From: Forficula auricularia
Lineage: Eukaryota > Arthropoda > Insecta > Dermaptera > Forficulidae
Assembly: GCA_024734495.1 (NCBI GenBank)
Contig: JALMQS010000263.1
Coordinates: 1 to 64,000 of the forward strand
Direction: 5' to 3'
DNA: 64,000 bases
Shown: positions 40,741 to 51,160 of the stretch, piece by piece
Numbering within the stretch: position 1 is the first letter of the stretch
How the letters are laid out: each line of letters opens with the position of its first letter
Notes under the pieces: model-generated
Told to the model about the DNA's origin: nothing
Databases searched by the model: none
What the model saw: the letters and a program-made list of their open reading frames with translations, nothing else
Position numbers and translations under genes: made by a program

Positions 40741-41544
40741 GCTTGAAAAATTATAAATTTATTTAGTTTTAAAGAAATTACATATTTATAAGTTACATAA
40801 TTTTTTTTCTTTTCTTTCTTAAACGTTGCGCAAATCGATGAGAATTGTTTGATTTTCTACTTCCCTGTCCAAATACCTTCTAATATAAAGCAATTTGACC
40901 TGTGAAAAAAAATAATGTAATCAATAATTTCTTATGTAAATATTCTTGTTAGAATTTCAGATTAAATACTAGTAGTAATAAATTAGTATTTATTTATAAA
41001 GTATTGAAACCGTTGCCGTTTACCAACAAAACCACCTGCATATTTCCATTTAAAAATAAGAAATTTCCTGTCAACCATTTTACTAAATTGTTACACTCTA
41101 AATGAATTGGAAATCAGTGATTTACATAATAATATAATATAAAATAAAATGATTAGTAAATTATAATGAAACACGCTTGTTAATCATAAATCACTACAAG
41201 AATATTAATTCGTTTACCAATGAATCGATTAACCTCAGGCCAGTGAGTTTCAATTATCCAATTTAGTAATTAATCTTTAACCGTCAGCCATAAAATAGCG
41301 ATCAGTTCAAATTAAAATTAAACAATTCTTAATTAGAAGCTCTGGAACGTAACGTTAAAAATATCTAATCATTGGCAGAATACAACATATACAATACATA
41401 TGACAAGTGTGTATCACTTGAAAATGTAATTGAATTTTTTAATTGCCGAATCTGAAAATAAAATCTAAACAGAATGCTGATAAATGTTTTAAATAATGGA
41501 ATCTTTATTATAGCATTTTTAAATTCGAGGAAAAAGTACAAACT
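40741..41544. other. AT-rich, no feature seen
   Basis: No TE motif or gene recognised. Confidence 0.4.
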
Positions 41545-41549
41545 CGGTA

Positions 41550-42134
41550 CACACTCACCATCTACAAGGCCCAAATCCGCCCCTGTCTCGAATACGGCTC
41601 TCATCTGTGGAGAGGAGCCTCAAAATATTCTCTTTGCTACCCTTGATGCAATTCAGAAACGAGCCGTCAGGCTAATTGACGATTCTACCCTCACCGACTC
41701 CCTCGACTCGCTAGCTCATCGAAGAGATGTCTCTGCCCTTTCCCTTTTCTATAGATACTATCACGGCAGGTGCTCTGACGAGATAAAATCAATAATTCCC
41801 CCAAAGCATGCTTTGCACGCAGCACACGTTTTGCCGACTCCCAACACTCTTTTGCGGTCAAATTGGAAAAGTGCCGGACCACTTCATTCGCGAATACATA
41901 TATCCCCATGACTTCAAGGAACTGGAACTCTCTCCCAGCCTCTATCTTTCCCAGCACCTATGATCTTCAAACCTTCAAAACCAGGGTGCATAGACACCTG
42001 CGTCTACACCCTCTCTCTTAATCAACTTTCCCTTCTCTTCGGTAATGCAAGGGTCTTTCGAGATCCATAGGGGCTACATCTTTACTGGTGCACCCCTTCT
42101 TGCATTCGATTGCATTAAAAAAAAAAAAAACTGA
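41550..42134 (+). mobile_element. Jockey-type retrotransposon, 5'-truncated copy 2
   Basis: Plus-strand copy: from the segment corresponding to TIYKAQIRP through SLAHRRDVSALSLFYRYYHG to FRDP and stop, then GCATTAAAAAAAAA. One frameshift at the LEYGSH region and another near 41,900. No clear target duplication found. Ends ~37 bp before the full-length I-type element. Confidence 0.8.
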
Positions 42135-42158
42135 AAAAACAATTTCTTTATAGTAAAT

Positions 42159-42171
42159 ATATTGATAGAGT
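42159..42171 (+). repeat. Target-site duplication, left, of I-type element
   Basis: ATATTGATAGAGT here and, apart from its first base (A), TATTGATAGAGT at 47,907-47,918: an 11-13-bp duplication defining the element ends. Confidence 0.88.
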
Positions 42172-42206
42172 CAGTCGCGAGTGAGCTCTCTTGGCAGTTG
42201 GACGTG
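42172..42206 (+). promoter_or_regulatory. Internal Pol II promoter: initiator and downstream element
   Basis: The element starts CAGT, an initiator. Counting its A (42,173) as +1, GGACGTG occupies +28 to +34 (42,200-42,206), matching the downstream promoter element at its required spacing. No TATA box is upstream. This is the known promoter layout of insect jockey/I retroelements. Confidence 0.8.
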
Positions 42207-42399
42207 TTTTCGCTGTTCTCTTAGACACCACTCATCATTATCACAGATAACCTATCTCTTTTTCTTTTTTTCTATTTCTTGTTTTCTTTCGTTATTTCAA
42301 ATCTTTATTCATTTTTTTATAGATATATATTCTAATATTTATTTTTACTATTAATTTATTTTTGGGAGAATTGCAAGTCGCAATTCTCCCAAACTATCC

Positions 42400-43680
42400 A
42401 TGGTGGGGAACGAAATGTTTCCCCCCTTCAGAGTCCCTCCGCGAGCTCGACCTAAAAGGCCTCGTTCCCAGTATGGCGAAAATTCTGATAATTTATTATC
42501 AATAAACCAGAACAGTTTATTTACAAATAATTCTAAGATCCAACCTCGTTTCATTGTAATCAGCCATGCTGATAGTGAAAAAAACCTTTCTAAAATTTCT
42601 CCTTTCTTGATAAACCACGTAATTTCTCACTCTGCTGGTAAAGTAAAAAACATTAAGAAACTAAAAAATGGCACCCTTCTGGTTGAGACATTTAATGACA
42701 AACAGACCGAATCACTATTTAAATTGAATCAATTTACTGCTGATATCCCAATCAAAACTCAGGCCCATGCCACACTTAATTCATCCAAAGGAGTAATTTA
42801 TTGTCCAGATCTGGTCAATATTCCGAAAGAAGAAATTCTTTTGGAACTGAAAGATCAGAACGTCATAGATCTTCATAAAATTACTCGGAAGGATCACGGA
42901 CAAATAATTCCAACTCCCCTAATTATTCTTACATTTGGTTTTCCAACTTTACCACTGTCAATTAAAGCGGGTTTTTACAGCCTTACGGTGAGAAAATATT
43001 TCCCACCCCCAATGCGTTGCTTCCGGTGTCAATTATATGGCCATACATCTTCTCGGTGTTTATCAGCCCCTATTTGTTCTTTTTGCTCCAACCCCGCTCA
43101 CCCCGAATCCCCAGATTGTCAAAATGGACCAAAATGTCTTAGTTGTCCTGAATCATCTCATCCCAATTTCTCTAAATCTTGTCCTAAGTTTATTGAGGAA
43201 AAGGAAATAATCAATATATCGGTAGAGCAAAATATATCTTATTATGCAGCAAAAGCTCAATTTAAAAAGAATAATTTACCTAAACAAACAAGTTTTGCCT
43301 CTACATTACAGAATAAAACCTCTTGTTCCTCTTGTGAGGAGCTTAAAAATACTATTAAGACTCTAACTGAACAAATAAAATCTCTGACAAATAAAATCGA
43401 ATCCATTGCCACAAATAATTCTAATATTAATACAACTCCTGCTATTGAACCTTTTGAAACACAAGAAGAAAATACTAATATGAGTATAAATACTAGTACA
43501 CCTCTTCTAACAATTGTAGAAAATTTAAATTCAAGTAACTCAACTCTATCTGCCTCCGATTCGGACGCCTCGGTGCGCTCCGTGGGGGGACTTCGGACTT
43601 TCCGTGGGGGGGCATCTGGGGGGGCTCGGGTTAGGGGTCGTGGTGGATCTCAAAAGAAAAAAAAAGAGGAAAATAAATAA
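42400..43680 (+). CDS. ORF1 protein: nucleic-acid-binding Gag-like protein
   Basis: RNA-binding protein of the retrotransposition particle, 426 residues. Residues ~90-205 resemble the region that precedes the zinc knuckles in jockey/I ORF1 (with GVIYCPDL and the LTFGFPTLP segment). Three CCHC knuckles follow: C-x2-C-x4-H-x4-C (CFRCQLYGHTSSRC, ~207-220), C-x2-C-x4-H-x5-C (~226-240), C-x2-C-x4-H-x6-C (~245-260). A coiled-coil-like stretch (ELKNTIKTLTEQIKSLTNKI) lies near residue 320. The C-terminus is Gly/Arg-rich then Lys-rich, likely for RNA contact. The ATG is the first in a suitable position after the 228-bp leader. ORF2 begins 98 bases downstream. Confidence 0.9.
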   Translation: MVGNEMFPPFRVPPRARPKRPRSQYGENSDNLLSINQNSLFTNNSKIQPRFIVISHADSEKNLSKISPFLINHVISHSAGKVKNIKKLKNGTLLVETFNDKQTESLFKLNQFTADIPIKTQAHATLNSSKGVIYCPDLVNIPKEEILLELKDQNVIDLHKITRKDHGQIIPTPLIILTFGFPTLPLSIKAGFYSLTVRKYFPPPMRCFRCQLYGHTSSRCLSAPICSFCSNPAHPESPDCQNGPKCLSCPESSHPNFSKSCPKFIEEKEIINISVEQNISYYAAKAQFKKNNLPKQTSFASTLQNKTSCSSCEELKNTIKTLTEQIKSLTNKIESIATNNSNINTTPAIEPFETQEENTNMSINTSTPLLTIVENLNSSNSTLSASDSDASVRSVGGLRTFRGGASGGARVRGRGGSQKKKKEENK

Positions 43681-43778
43681 TAAATGATTTGTTTAAAACG
43701 TGCATTACTATCATTGCTGTATCTGTAATTTGAGAATCGTTAAATTACTAAATCACTTTCCTTCTCCATTCTCTTCTG

Positions 43779-46700
43779 ATGGCTGAAAATACAAATAATA
43801 TAATTCAATGGAACTGTAATGGCTTTTTCAGTCATTTAGGAGAAATTAAACTGCTTATTGATGAATACGACCCAATGGTAATAGCTTTGCAAGAGACTCA
43901 CACTTCTCCCACAAATAATGTCAACCTAAGAGGTTTTGATATTTACAGAAAAGATTGCGACCAAGGTCAACAACGGGCATGCAGAGGTGTTTCGATTCTT
44001 GTAAAAAACAACCTGCTCTCTGCACCTATATACATCAATAGCAATTTGCAAGTCGTCGCAGTTCAAATGAAATTGCCCCTCATTACTATTTGTAGTATTT
44101 ATTTACCAGGAAATGAAAAAATGTCTAAAAATGAAATAGAAAATATTATTCAACAACTACCCCCGCCTTTTCTATTGTTGGGTGATTTTAATGCCCACAG
44201 CTCTATCTGGGGTAGTCAATCATCATCTACAAGAGGAAAAATAATTGAATTAATATTGAATAATAATAATAATATTTCTCTCTTGAATACTGACCAATAC
44301 ACACACTTCAGCTCAGCATATGGCTCTTTTTCATCAATAGATCTATCCTTTTCTTCATCATCTATTGCTACAAAATTTTTTTGGAGAAGACATCCGGATT
44401 TATGTGATTCTGATCATTTTCCCATAATTTTAAATTATTTAAATAAAATTCCTCCTATCAGAACACATTCAAAATGGCAAATCGCTAAGGCGAATTGGCC
44501 ACTTTTTAATAAATTATCTCTTATCGATTATGACAGCGCTGATAGTAATGTTTTTAATAAATTAGAAAAATTCACTAAAAAAGTTCTCAAAGCTGCTGAA
44601 TTTTCTATTCCAAAGTCAAAAACTAGAGTCAAGCATGTCCCCGTCCCGTGGTGGTCAAAAGAAATAGGAAATACAATTCAAACAAGGAAAAAAGCACTAA
44701 GGCAATTTGAAAGAAATCCCACCACTGGAAATCTGCTCATTTTTAAAAAAGCTAGAGCCCGTGCTAAATACTTAATAAAAGAAAGTAAAAAAAAGTCTTG
44801 GCAAAATTTTATTTCCTCTATTTCCTATTATACCCCAAACAAAAAAGTATGGGACAAAATTAAAAGAATTAAAGGGACAAATTTTCCAATAATTAAAGAA
44901 ATAAAAAATAATGACCATACAATAACAGGACCCTTTGAGATCGCAAACTGTTTTGCACAGCACTTCTCTAAGATATCTTCCTCAGAAAACTACGACCCTA
45001 CTTTTATTCAAATAAAAAACATTTCCGAGCGAAGATCTATAAATTTTTCTTCAACAAATGTTGAATATTTCAACGCACCCTTTTCGGTCTGGGAATTCGA
45101 ATATTCATTAAATCAAACTAGAAATACTGCCCCCGGACCAGATAATATTCATAATCAAATGCTGAAAAACTTGAATCCACATTCTAAGAACACATTATTA
45201 AATATTATCAATGAATTATGGCAAAAGGATTCGTTTCCATCTATATGGAAAAAAGCAATTTTGGTACCCATTCCCAAGCAGAATCTTGATCCTCATTTCG
45301 TGCAAAATTACCGCCCTATCTCCATGACAAGTTGTATTTGTAAAGTCTTCGAAAGGCTGGTAAATAAACGCTTGATGTGGCATTTGGAAAATAATAAATT
45401 AATTTCCAATAATCAATGCGGATTCAGGCCCCTACGATCTTGCATTGACCAATTAGCTCGTCTCGAAAATTATATACAAAATGCCTTTATAAACAAAGAT
45501 CATGTAATAGCCATTTTCTTTGATCTTGAAAAGGCTTACGATACAACTTGGAGATATTCTATTTTAAAACAATTGAAAGAATGGGGTATTAAAGGTCACT
45601 TAGGTATTTTTATACAGAAATTTTTAACAGACCGAACATTTCAAGTACGTGTAGGCAACACTCTCTCTAAGGTACACACTCAAGAAAATGGAATTCCACA
45701 AGGTTCTGTTCTTAGTTGTACACTTTTTTCGATAGCTCTGAACAACATTTCAAAATTAATTAAGTCGCCAGTTCAGCACTCTCTCTTTGTCGATGATCTT
45801 GCAATATATTTAAGATCAAAAAATTTGAATTTTATAAAAACAAAAATGCAAATTATAATAAATGATGTCAATAAATGGGCCTCAGAAAATGGTTTTAGAT
45901 TTTCAAAGAATAAAACATGTTGTCTACATTTTTGCAGACTTAGAACATCCCACCAAGATCCATCTTTATACATCGATGGGAGTCCCATATTATATAGGGA
46001 TAGTGTAAAATTTCTTGGTCTAGTCTTTGACAAGAAACTAAACTGGAGAGATCACGTCAAAGATCTAAAAACGAAATGCCTAAAATCATTCAATCTTCTA
46101 AAGGTGCTTTCCAATTCCAACTGGGGAGCGGACTCTATCAGTTTACTGAGAGTATATAGGGCGATTATTCGCAGTAAATTAGATTATGGTTCACCCATTT
46201 ACTCTTCTGCTAGAGAGAGCGTTCTAAAACAGCTCGATATGGTCCATAATTTGGGTATCAGAATAGCTTTGGGAGCTTTCAGGACAAGTCCAATTTCAAG
46301 TCTTCTGGCGGAGTCTTGCGAACCCCCTTTAAAAGTTAGAAGAGAAATACTATCTTTGAACTATGCTATAAAAATCAATTCTCTTCCAACACATCCAACA
46401 TATAAAGACATTTTCAATCCCACAAACTTAAGCAAGTTCTCAAATTGTCCAAAAAATACCAAACCATTGGCTCTGAGAATAAAAGAAAACCTAGAAGGAA
46501 TTAGAAATTACTTGGACCAACAAATTCGAATAATTAATACCCCAGAACCACCATGGCTCTTAAACAAACCATCTTGTTTATTGGACTTGGCTAAATTTAA
46601 TAAAGAGAGCCTTGATGAGAGGTCGTATAACATCTTGCTAGCAGAATTGCTAAACAGATATCCGAACTTCTCACTGATATTTACAGATGGATCAAAATTC

Positions 46701-47480
46701 GAAAAAAATGTGGGATGTGCGTTTAAAATGGACAGTTCATCTGGCCATTTTAAACTCTCGCCCATTACAAGTATATTTAATGCTGAGCTGAAGGCAATTG
46801 AACTCGCACTTTTCAAATTAAAAAATCAAAGAAGTAACAAGGCAATAATCTTATCAGATTCATTAAGTGCCTTATTAGCAATCCAAAATTTATATATATT
46901 TCACCCTATTATCCAAAAAATCCAAATAATACACCAAGATCTTATCAGAATGGATAAAGTAATTCACTTCATGTGGATCCCTAGCCACAAGAAAATTTTA
47001 GGTAACGAGGAAGTCGATCGACTAGCAAAAAAGGGAGCAAATAAATTAACTTACGATTTCACCGAATTGTGCTATGAGGATATAAAATTATTTTCAAAAA
47101 ACTTAATCCTGAAGAACTGGGAAAATGAATGGGAGGAAATAGAAAATAATTTTTTAAAAAGAATCAAACCAAATATTACTCCACTGTTAAAACACAAATA
47201 TAATAGTAGGAGAGAACAAACAATAATAACTCGTTTGAGAATTGGTCACTGTTTCTTTTCTCATGGCTTTTTAATTAATAGAGAAGCTCCACCTTGGTGT
47301 ATTACGTGTGACAGGAGAATTGATGTATCCCACATATTAGTGGATTGCCCACTTTACAATACTAAAAGGATAAAATATAAACTTGAAAATAAAAACATCA
47401 GGGATATTCTCTCTGATATGGATTGCTATGAAAACCTGCTTGGGTATTTGCGTGATATTAATCTTTTTAACCATATCTAA
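43779..47480 (+). CDS. ORF2 polyprotein: endonuclease, reverse transcriptase, RNase H
   Basis: Enzyme for target-primed reverse transcription, 1,233 residues without a stop. The APE-type endonuclease (residues ~1-230) shows IIQWNCNGFF, ALQETH, LLGDFNAHSSIW (~134) and SDHFPI. The reverse transcriptase (~470-760) has NYRPISMTS, FFDLEKAYDT, GIPQGSVLS and the catalytic FVDD (~670), with V in place of the usual A of YADD. RNase H (~965-1,090) has FTDGSK, FNAELKAIE, LSDSLSAL and NEEVDRLAK, so all four acidic residues are present. A C-terminal zinc motif (CITC..H..C, ~1,175-1,195) ends the protein. All domains are intact, so the element may be competent. Starts 98 bases after ORF1; the reinitiation mechanism is not evident. 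Confidence 0.93.
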   Translation: MAENTNNIIQWNCNGFFSHLGEIKLLIDEYDPMVIALQETHTSPTNNVNLRGFDIYRKDCDQGQQRACRGVSILVKNNLLSAPIYINSNLQVVAVQMKLPLITICSIYLPGNEKMSKNEIENIIQQLPPPFLLLGDFNAHSSIWGSQSSSTRGKIIELILNNNNNISLLNTDQYTHFSSAYGSFSSIDLSFSSSSIATKFFWRRHPDLCDSDHFPIILNYLNKIPPIRTHSKWQIAKANWPLFNKLSLIDYDSADSNVFNKLEKFTKKVLKAAEFSIPKSKTRVKHVPVPWWSKEIGNTIQTRKKALRQFERNPTTGNLLIFKKARARAKYLIKESKKKSWQNFISSISYYTPNKKVWDKIKRIKGTNFPIIKEIKNNDHTITGPFEIANCFAQHFSKISSSENYDPTFIQIKNISERRSINFSSTNVEYFNAPFSVWEFEYSLNQTRNTAPGPDNIHNQMLKNLNPHSKNTLLNIINELWQKDSFPSIWKKAILVPIPKQNLDPHFVQNYRPISMTSCICKVFERLVNKRLMWHLENNKLISNNQCGFRPLRSCIDQLARLENYIQNAFINKDHVIAIFFDLEKAYDTTWRYSILKQLKEWGIKGHLGIFIQKFLTDRTFQVRVGNTLSKVHTQENGIPQGSVLSCTLFSIALNNISKLIKSPVQHSLFVDDLAIYLRSKNLNFIKTKMQIIINDVNKWASENGFRFSKNKTCCLHFCRLRTSHQDPSLYIDGSPILYRDSVKFLGLVFDKKLNWRDHVKDLKTKCLKSFNLLKVLSNSNWGADSISLLRVYRAIIRSKLDYGSPIYSSARESVLKQLDMVHNLGIRIALGAFRTSPISSLLAESCEPPLKVRREILSLNYAIKINSLPTHPTYKDIFNPTNLSKFSNCPKNTKPLALRIKENLEGIRNYLDQQIRIINTPEPPWLLNKPSCLLDLAKFNKESLDERSYNILLAELLNRYPNFSLIFTDGSKFEKNVGCAFKMDSSSGHFKLSPITSIFNAELKAIELALFKLKNQRSNKAIILSDSLSALLAIQNLYIFHPIIQKIQIIHQDLIRMDKVIHFMWIPSHKKILGNEEVDRLAKKGANKLTYDFTELCYEDIKLFSKNLILKNWENEWEEIENNFLKRIKPNITPLLKHKYNSRREQTIITRLRIGHCFFSHGFLINREAPPWCITCDRRIDVSHILVDCPLYNTKRIKYKLENKNIRDILSDMDCYENLLGYLRDINLFNHI

Positions 47481-47567
47481 AATATCCCTCTTCTACTTCT
47501 TTGATTTTACTAATTTAATCTGTTGTATATTTATTAAATAGTCCCTTTACAGCTTTTGTTGTTATTT

Positions 47568-47800
47568 TATATAGTTTATCGTTGTTGTTATATTGTATAG
47601 CTCTATTTTGTTGTTATTTTATATAGTATTATCTTTGTTGTTATTTTGTATAGGTCTATTTCGTTGTTATTTTATATAGTATTATCTTTGTTGTTATTTT
47701 GTATAGGTCTATTTTGTTGTTATTTTATATAGTATTATCTTTGTTGTTATTTTGTATAGGTCTATTTTGTTGTTATTTTATAAAATTTATCTTGTTATTT
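47568..47800 (+). repeat. 53-bp tandem repeat in the element's 3' UTR
   Basis: The unit containing TATAGTATTATCTTTGTTG recurs at 47,622, 47,675 and 47,728, an exact period of 53, with partial units on both sides. Tandem repeats in the 3' UTR occur in other non-LTR elements and may vary in number between copies. Confidence 0.9.
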
Positions 47801-47918
47801 TATTTGTCTATGATACTATTTATTTAAGACGTTTCTAGGTTGTCTTGTATTTGAGGCGCTAATAACCCTTGTCGTTGATGCGCCTAAAACACCTATATAA
47901 TAATAATATTGATAGAGT

Positions 47919-48275
47919 TAAGCATTTTTAATGAGCTCTTATTTATTCCAAAGATATTTCATTAACACTTAGAACGCCCGGACTTTCAGATCCCCTAGAA
48001 CGCCTGGACGCCGTCAATTTGACGACTTGCATTTTTCAACACTCAAACTAAATAAAATCATTCTGTTTCATTTTATTTAATATTTTGTTTATTTTTTCTA
48101 ATAATAAATATAATTCTATTATCAATTTATATATTAAAAATACATATTAATATATTAAATTTTAATAATCATTATGATATAAAATGAAAAATTAACATGC
48201 TATATTTATGGAGTATTATCATTAACAAAACCAGTAGTTCTATATTATATGTTATTATTATAAATATTATATTAA
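47919..48275. other. AT-rich; possible TIR fragment
   Basis: The segment 47,970-48,030 (AGAACGCC twice and the palindrome CGTCAATTTGACG) resembles piggyBac-type subterminal sequence; no second end found. Confidence 0.3.
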
Positions 48276-48318
48276 GAGCTTTTCGTGCGTGCCTTCGGCA
48301 CGCCCTCGAAGCTCGGCC
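48276..48318. repeat. Strong GC hairpin
   Basis: An inner stem GTGCC-TTC-GGCAC is enclosed by an outer GAGCTTTTCG..CGAAGCTC pairing. It abuts the T-rich tail of the jockey-type copy that follows. Function unknown. Confidence 0.6.
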
Positions 48319-48319
48319 C

Positions 48320-49140
48320 TTTTTTTTTTTTTTTTTTTTTTTTAATGCAATCGAATGCAAGAAGGGGTGTACCAGTAAAGATGCAGCCCCTATGGATCTC
48401 GAAAGACCCTTGCATTACCGAAGAGAAGGGAAAGTTGATTAAGTGAGAGGGTGTAGACGTAGGTGTCTATGCACTCCGGTTTTGAAGGTTTGAAGATTAT
48501 AAGTGCTGGGAAAGATGGAGGCTGGGAGGAGTTCCAGTTCCTTGAAGTCATGGGGATATATGAATTGGCGAATGAAGTGGTCCGGCACTTTTCTAATTTG
48601 ACCGCGAAAGAGTGTTGGGAGTCGGCAAAACGCGTGCTACGTGCAAAGCATGCTTTGGGGGGAATTATTGATTTTATCTCATCAGAGCACCTGCCGTGAT
48701 AGTATCTATAGAAAAGGGAAAGGGCAGAGACATTTCTTCGATGAGCCAGCGAGTCGAGGGAGTCGGTGAGGGTAGAATCGTCAATTAGCCTGACGGCTCG
48801 TTTCTGAATTGCATCAAGGGTAGCAAGAGAATATTTTGAGGCTCCTCTCCATAGATGAGAGCCGTATTCGAGACAAGGGGCGGATTTGGGCCTTGTAGAT
48901 GGTGAGAAGTTGTGGGGGTTTGTAAAATCGCTTGGACCTGAATAAGAGGCCAATCTTCCTTGCTGTAGATTTCGCTACAGAGGAGATGTGTTCATTCCAA
49001 GACAGGTCAGATGCGACAGAGACGCCCAACATGGATAGGCTGTCATCACATTTTCAGGGTATTCGAATCGAAGTGAATATCAGGGAAATCTGTATTTTCG
49101 CGCCTAGAAATTAGACAGCATTGAGTCCGGCGCTGGTGCC
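48320..49140 (-). mobile_element. Jockey-type retrotransposon, 5'-truncated copy 3 (longest)
   Basis: Poly-A tail on the minus strand (48,320-48,342), then the end of ORF2 as in copy 1, extending further upstream to the segment MLGVSVASDLSWNEHISSVA (49,032 to ~48,970). The 5' boundary is near 49,110-49,140. Confidence 0.8.
48390..49060 (-). pseudogene. Jockey-type ORF2 C-terminal region
   Basis: Region beyond the polymerase core: SDLSWNEHI, ARKIGLLFRSKRF, LLTIYKAQIRP, then, after a frame change at ~48,870, LEYGSHLWRGASKYSLATLD, IQKRAVRLIDD, SLAHRRNVSALSLFYRYYHG and the terminal SLLFGNARVFRDP. Typical of the C-terminus of jockey-like proteins. No catalytic motif remains. Confidence 0.8.
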
Positions 49141-49255
49141 CTGGCGGGCAGCGTCTCGGTCCAAAAATTTTATTCCTTTTAAAAATCCACACTCCAAATG
49201 TATACCCGTAAACTAACAAAAATACATCGTCTCTTAAAAGTTTCGCATCATGATT

Positions 49256-49800
49256 TGCAATATGATTTTACTAAAAACTTTATTCAACCTTTTTGTTGTC
49301 CCCAAGGTACTTAATTAGGATTTTAAATTTCATCAAAATTGGTTAAGTCATTTTCAAGATATTTAGAAAAAACTAAAAAAGTACTGAAATAAAGTACTAA
49401 TGTTTGTGGGCCGATATGTACCAAAAACTAATCAGCGCTTCATTTTGTTAAACTAATCGTAGGTTTTCAATTTCATTTCAATCGGTGCAAAGGTGTGGAA
49501 AAAATCGTGGACGAAATAAACGATTAACACACACACACACGACATACATACTGTATCATCCATCACATCCGCACGCTTACTAAATGAAAAAATCGCACTT
49601 TTGGCCTCTCGACGAGACTCCATGGTAATTTTTGGCAAAACCGTCACGTGCTAAAATTCAGCCTAATTGAATACTACAATTTGTGACCTTAATTGAGTCC
49701 ATGGGTTCCGTAGTCTTTACCTGAGGACCCTTTGAAGTCACGCTTGCGCACGAGAGCGATTGCAATACTTTACCCATGCTTCGCATTGGATAAAGTAATA
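49256..49800 (+). repeat. Dispersed family E, copy 2
   Basis: Corresponds to the second half of copies 1 and 3, with an (AC)n tract at ~49,530 where copy 3 has a CATC repeat. Confidence 0.7.
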
Positions 49801-50240
49801 ATAGTATTAATATCCACGCGAGGTTCTTTCGTTGACCATTTTAAATCCTGAAGAAGGAGTGCCACGATCCTTCGAATTGTCGGATTTTTTAGAGAGAATG
49901 AAATTGATATTCGAATAAAGTTGTTTTATAGAAAATAGAAAAAATGCTTTGAACTATAATTAAATTTTCTAATTTTAATGTCCTAAATAATTTTAAGCAT
50001 ATAGAGTAGTCGTTTCGGGACAATACTACCAATAAGTTAACGCTAGAGTATATATTATAGTTTCATTTTTGTTACGCTCTATAAATTCAGAAATCTTTTC
50101 TTAACAAGATGGGAAGAGAACGTTCTATAATTCGAACTAGGCCACTTCCCTCTTCCCCTCTTTATGATTCGAATTTTTCGTACCAAAAAACTATTCTTAA
50201 TTTTTCAATTAGGTTATGTTATTATCTATTGCAATGTTAA
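49801..50240. other. PLE remnant with decayed hammerhead, then AT-rich spacer
   Basis: 49,843-49,895 has CTGAAGA, a hairpin AGGA..TCCT, GAA and GTC, but the base after GAA and stem I pairing are off. The segment 49,800-49,845 recurs inverted at ~53,797-53,850. Nothing seen from 49,920 to 50,240. Confidence 0.4.
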
Positions 50241-50244
50241 TACA

Positions 50245-50940
50245 TAGTACCTGGAGCCAACGACCCCTCCTCCTACTCCTCCCACATCCACCCCACCCCA
50301 GTTTTTGCATTTCTAGCTTTCTAATGGTCCACATATTATGTGTATATTTGTATAGGTACCAGTGTACCATGTTGCCCACATTCGTTCATATTGATAAACA
50401 TTATAAAAAAATAAATATAGGAATAAATAATAATAAAACAAATAATCGTATAGGATCTGAAATAAAAACATAAAATTAAATAAGATTTGTTTCCAAGTTA
50501 TATTAAAATAAAAAAAGCCACTTCAACCATTTTATTTGTAAACAAACCTGTTTTGTTATGATTTAGACACCTGTTAATTAAAAACAAACAAAAAATTTCT
50601 AATTTTAATATAATATATTAATATTTGCTATAACCTATTAGTGGGTTTTAAAATTAAAAAACCAATTAAAAATAAAACATAATTGAAAAAAATGTAAACA
50701 AACTTTTTTATTGAGATTTTCATCTGTCAATAATTACTTTAATTAAGAAAAGATCAATTAAGATTAAATTTGTCGAGGTCAGACCTAGCCAGATTGCTTT
50801 CTCATCCTCAAAACTTGTTAATAGAATTTGTTTCATCAAAATCGGTAAAGCCGTTTTCAAAATAGAACAATGATACAAATATATATATATAAATATAAAT
50901 ATACAAACAATTTTTGCTCGTTTAATAAGAGTAGATATAT
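50245..50940 (-). repeat. Dispersed family F copy
   Basis: From the C-rich block at ~50,260-50,300 to the 5' end at ~50,935 (CGTTTAATAAGAGTAGAT, read on +). No family G insertion, showing the uninterrupted form at ~50,590. Confidence 0.65.
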
Positions 50941-51160
50941 GCTTTTAGCCAACATTCCCTATTCATATGTTAAAAGTCAATTTTTAATAATTAATTACAC
51001 GAAAACCCTTGGTCAGATCTTTTTCAAAAAATTATTATTTTATATGTATTTATTTTCGATTAATAACAGATTAAAAATTCAGATTTTTAATCCAACATTA
51101 CTTTAATGTCCGAGCAACCATAATTCGACGTTTTCCACTAAATGACAAGCACTATACTTA
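50941..51160. other. AT-rich, no feature seen
   Basis: Nothing recognisable. Confidence 0.35.

Larger units (their letters stand above)
42172..47905 (+). mobile_element. I-type non-LTR retrotransposon, full length
   Basis: A 5.7-kb element with a 228-bp 5' untranslated region, ORF1, a 98-bp gap, ORF2, and a 3' region with a 53-bp tandem repeat ending in a TAATAA tail. Target duplications on both sides and a canonical internal promoter at the first base show it is complete. Both ORFs are open. RNase H downstream of the polymerase places it in the I-like group rather than jockey proper. Confidence 0.92.

Noticed and set aside
41474..41560. N-terminal part of a 145-codon frame before the jockey segment
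   Set aside because: Chance fusion of AT-rich flank with the truncated element.
47568..47800. CRISPR-like spaced repeat
   Set aside because: Repeats are contiguous, without unique spacers, and lie in a retroelement 3' UTR of an animal genome.
48172..48442. Frames crossing the poly-T tract
   Set aside because: Lysine or phenylalanine runs from the tail of a retroelement.
49843..49895. Hammerhead-like CTGAAGA with hairpin and GAA
   Set aside because: The base after GAA is wrong and stem I only pairs if the cleavage base is G, so it is called decayed.
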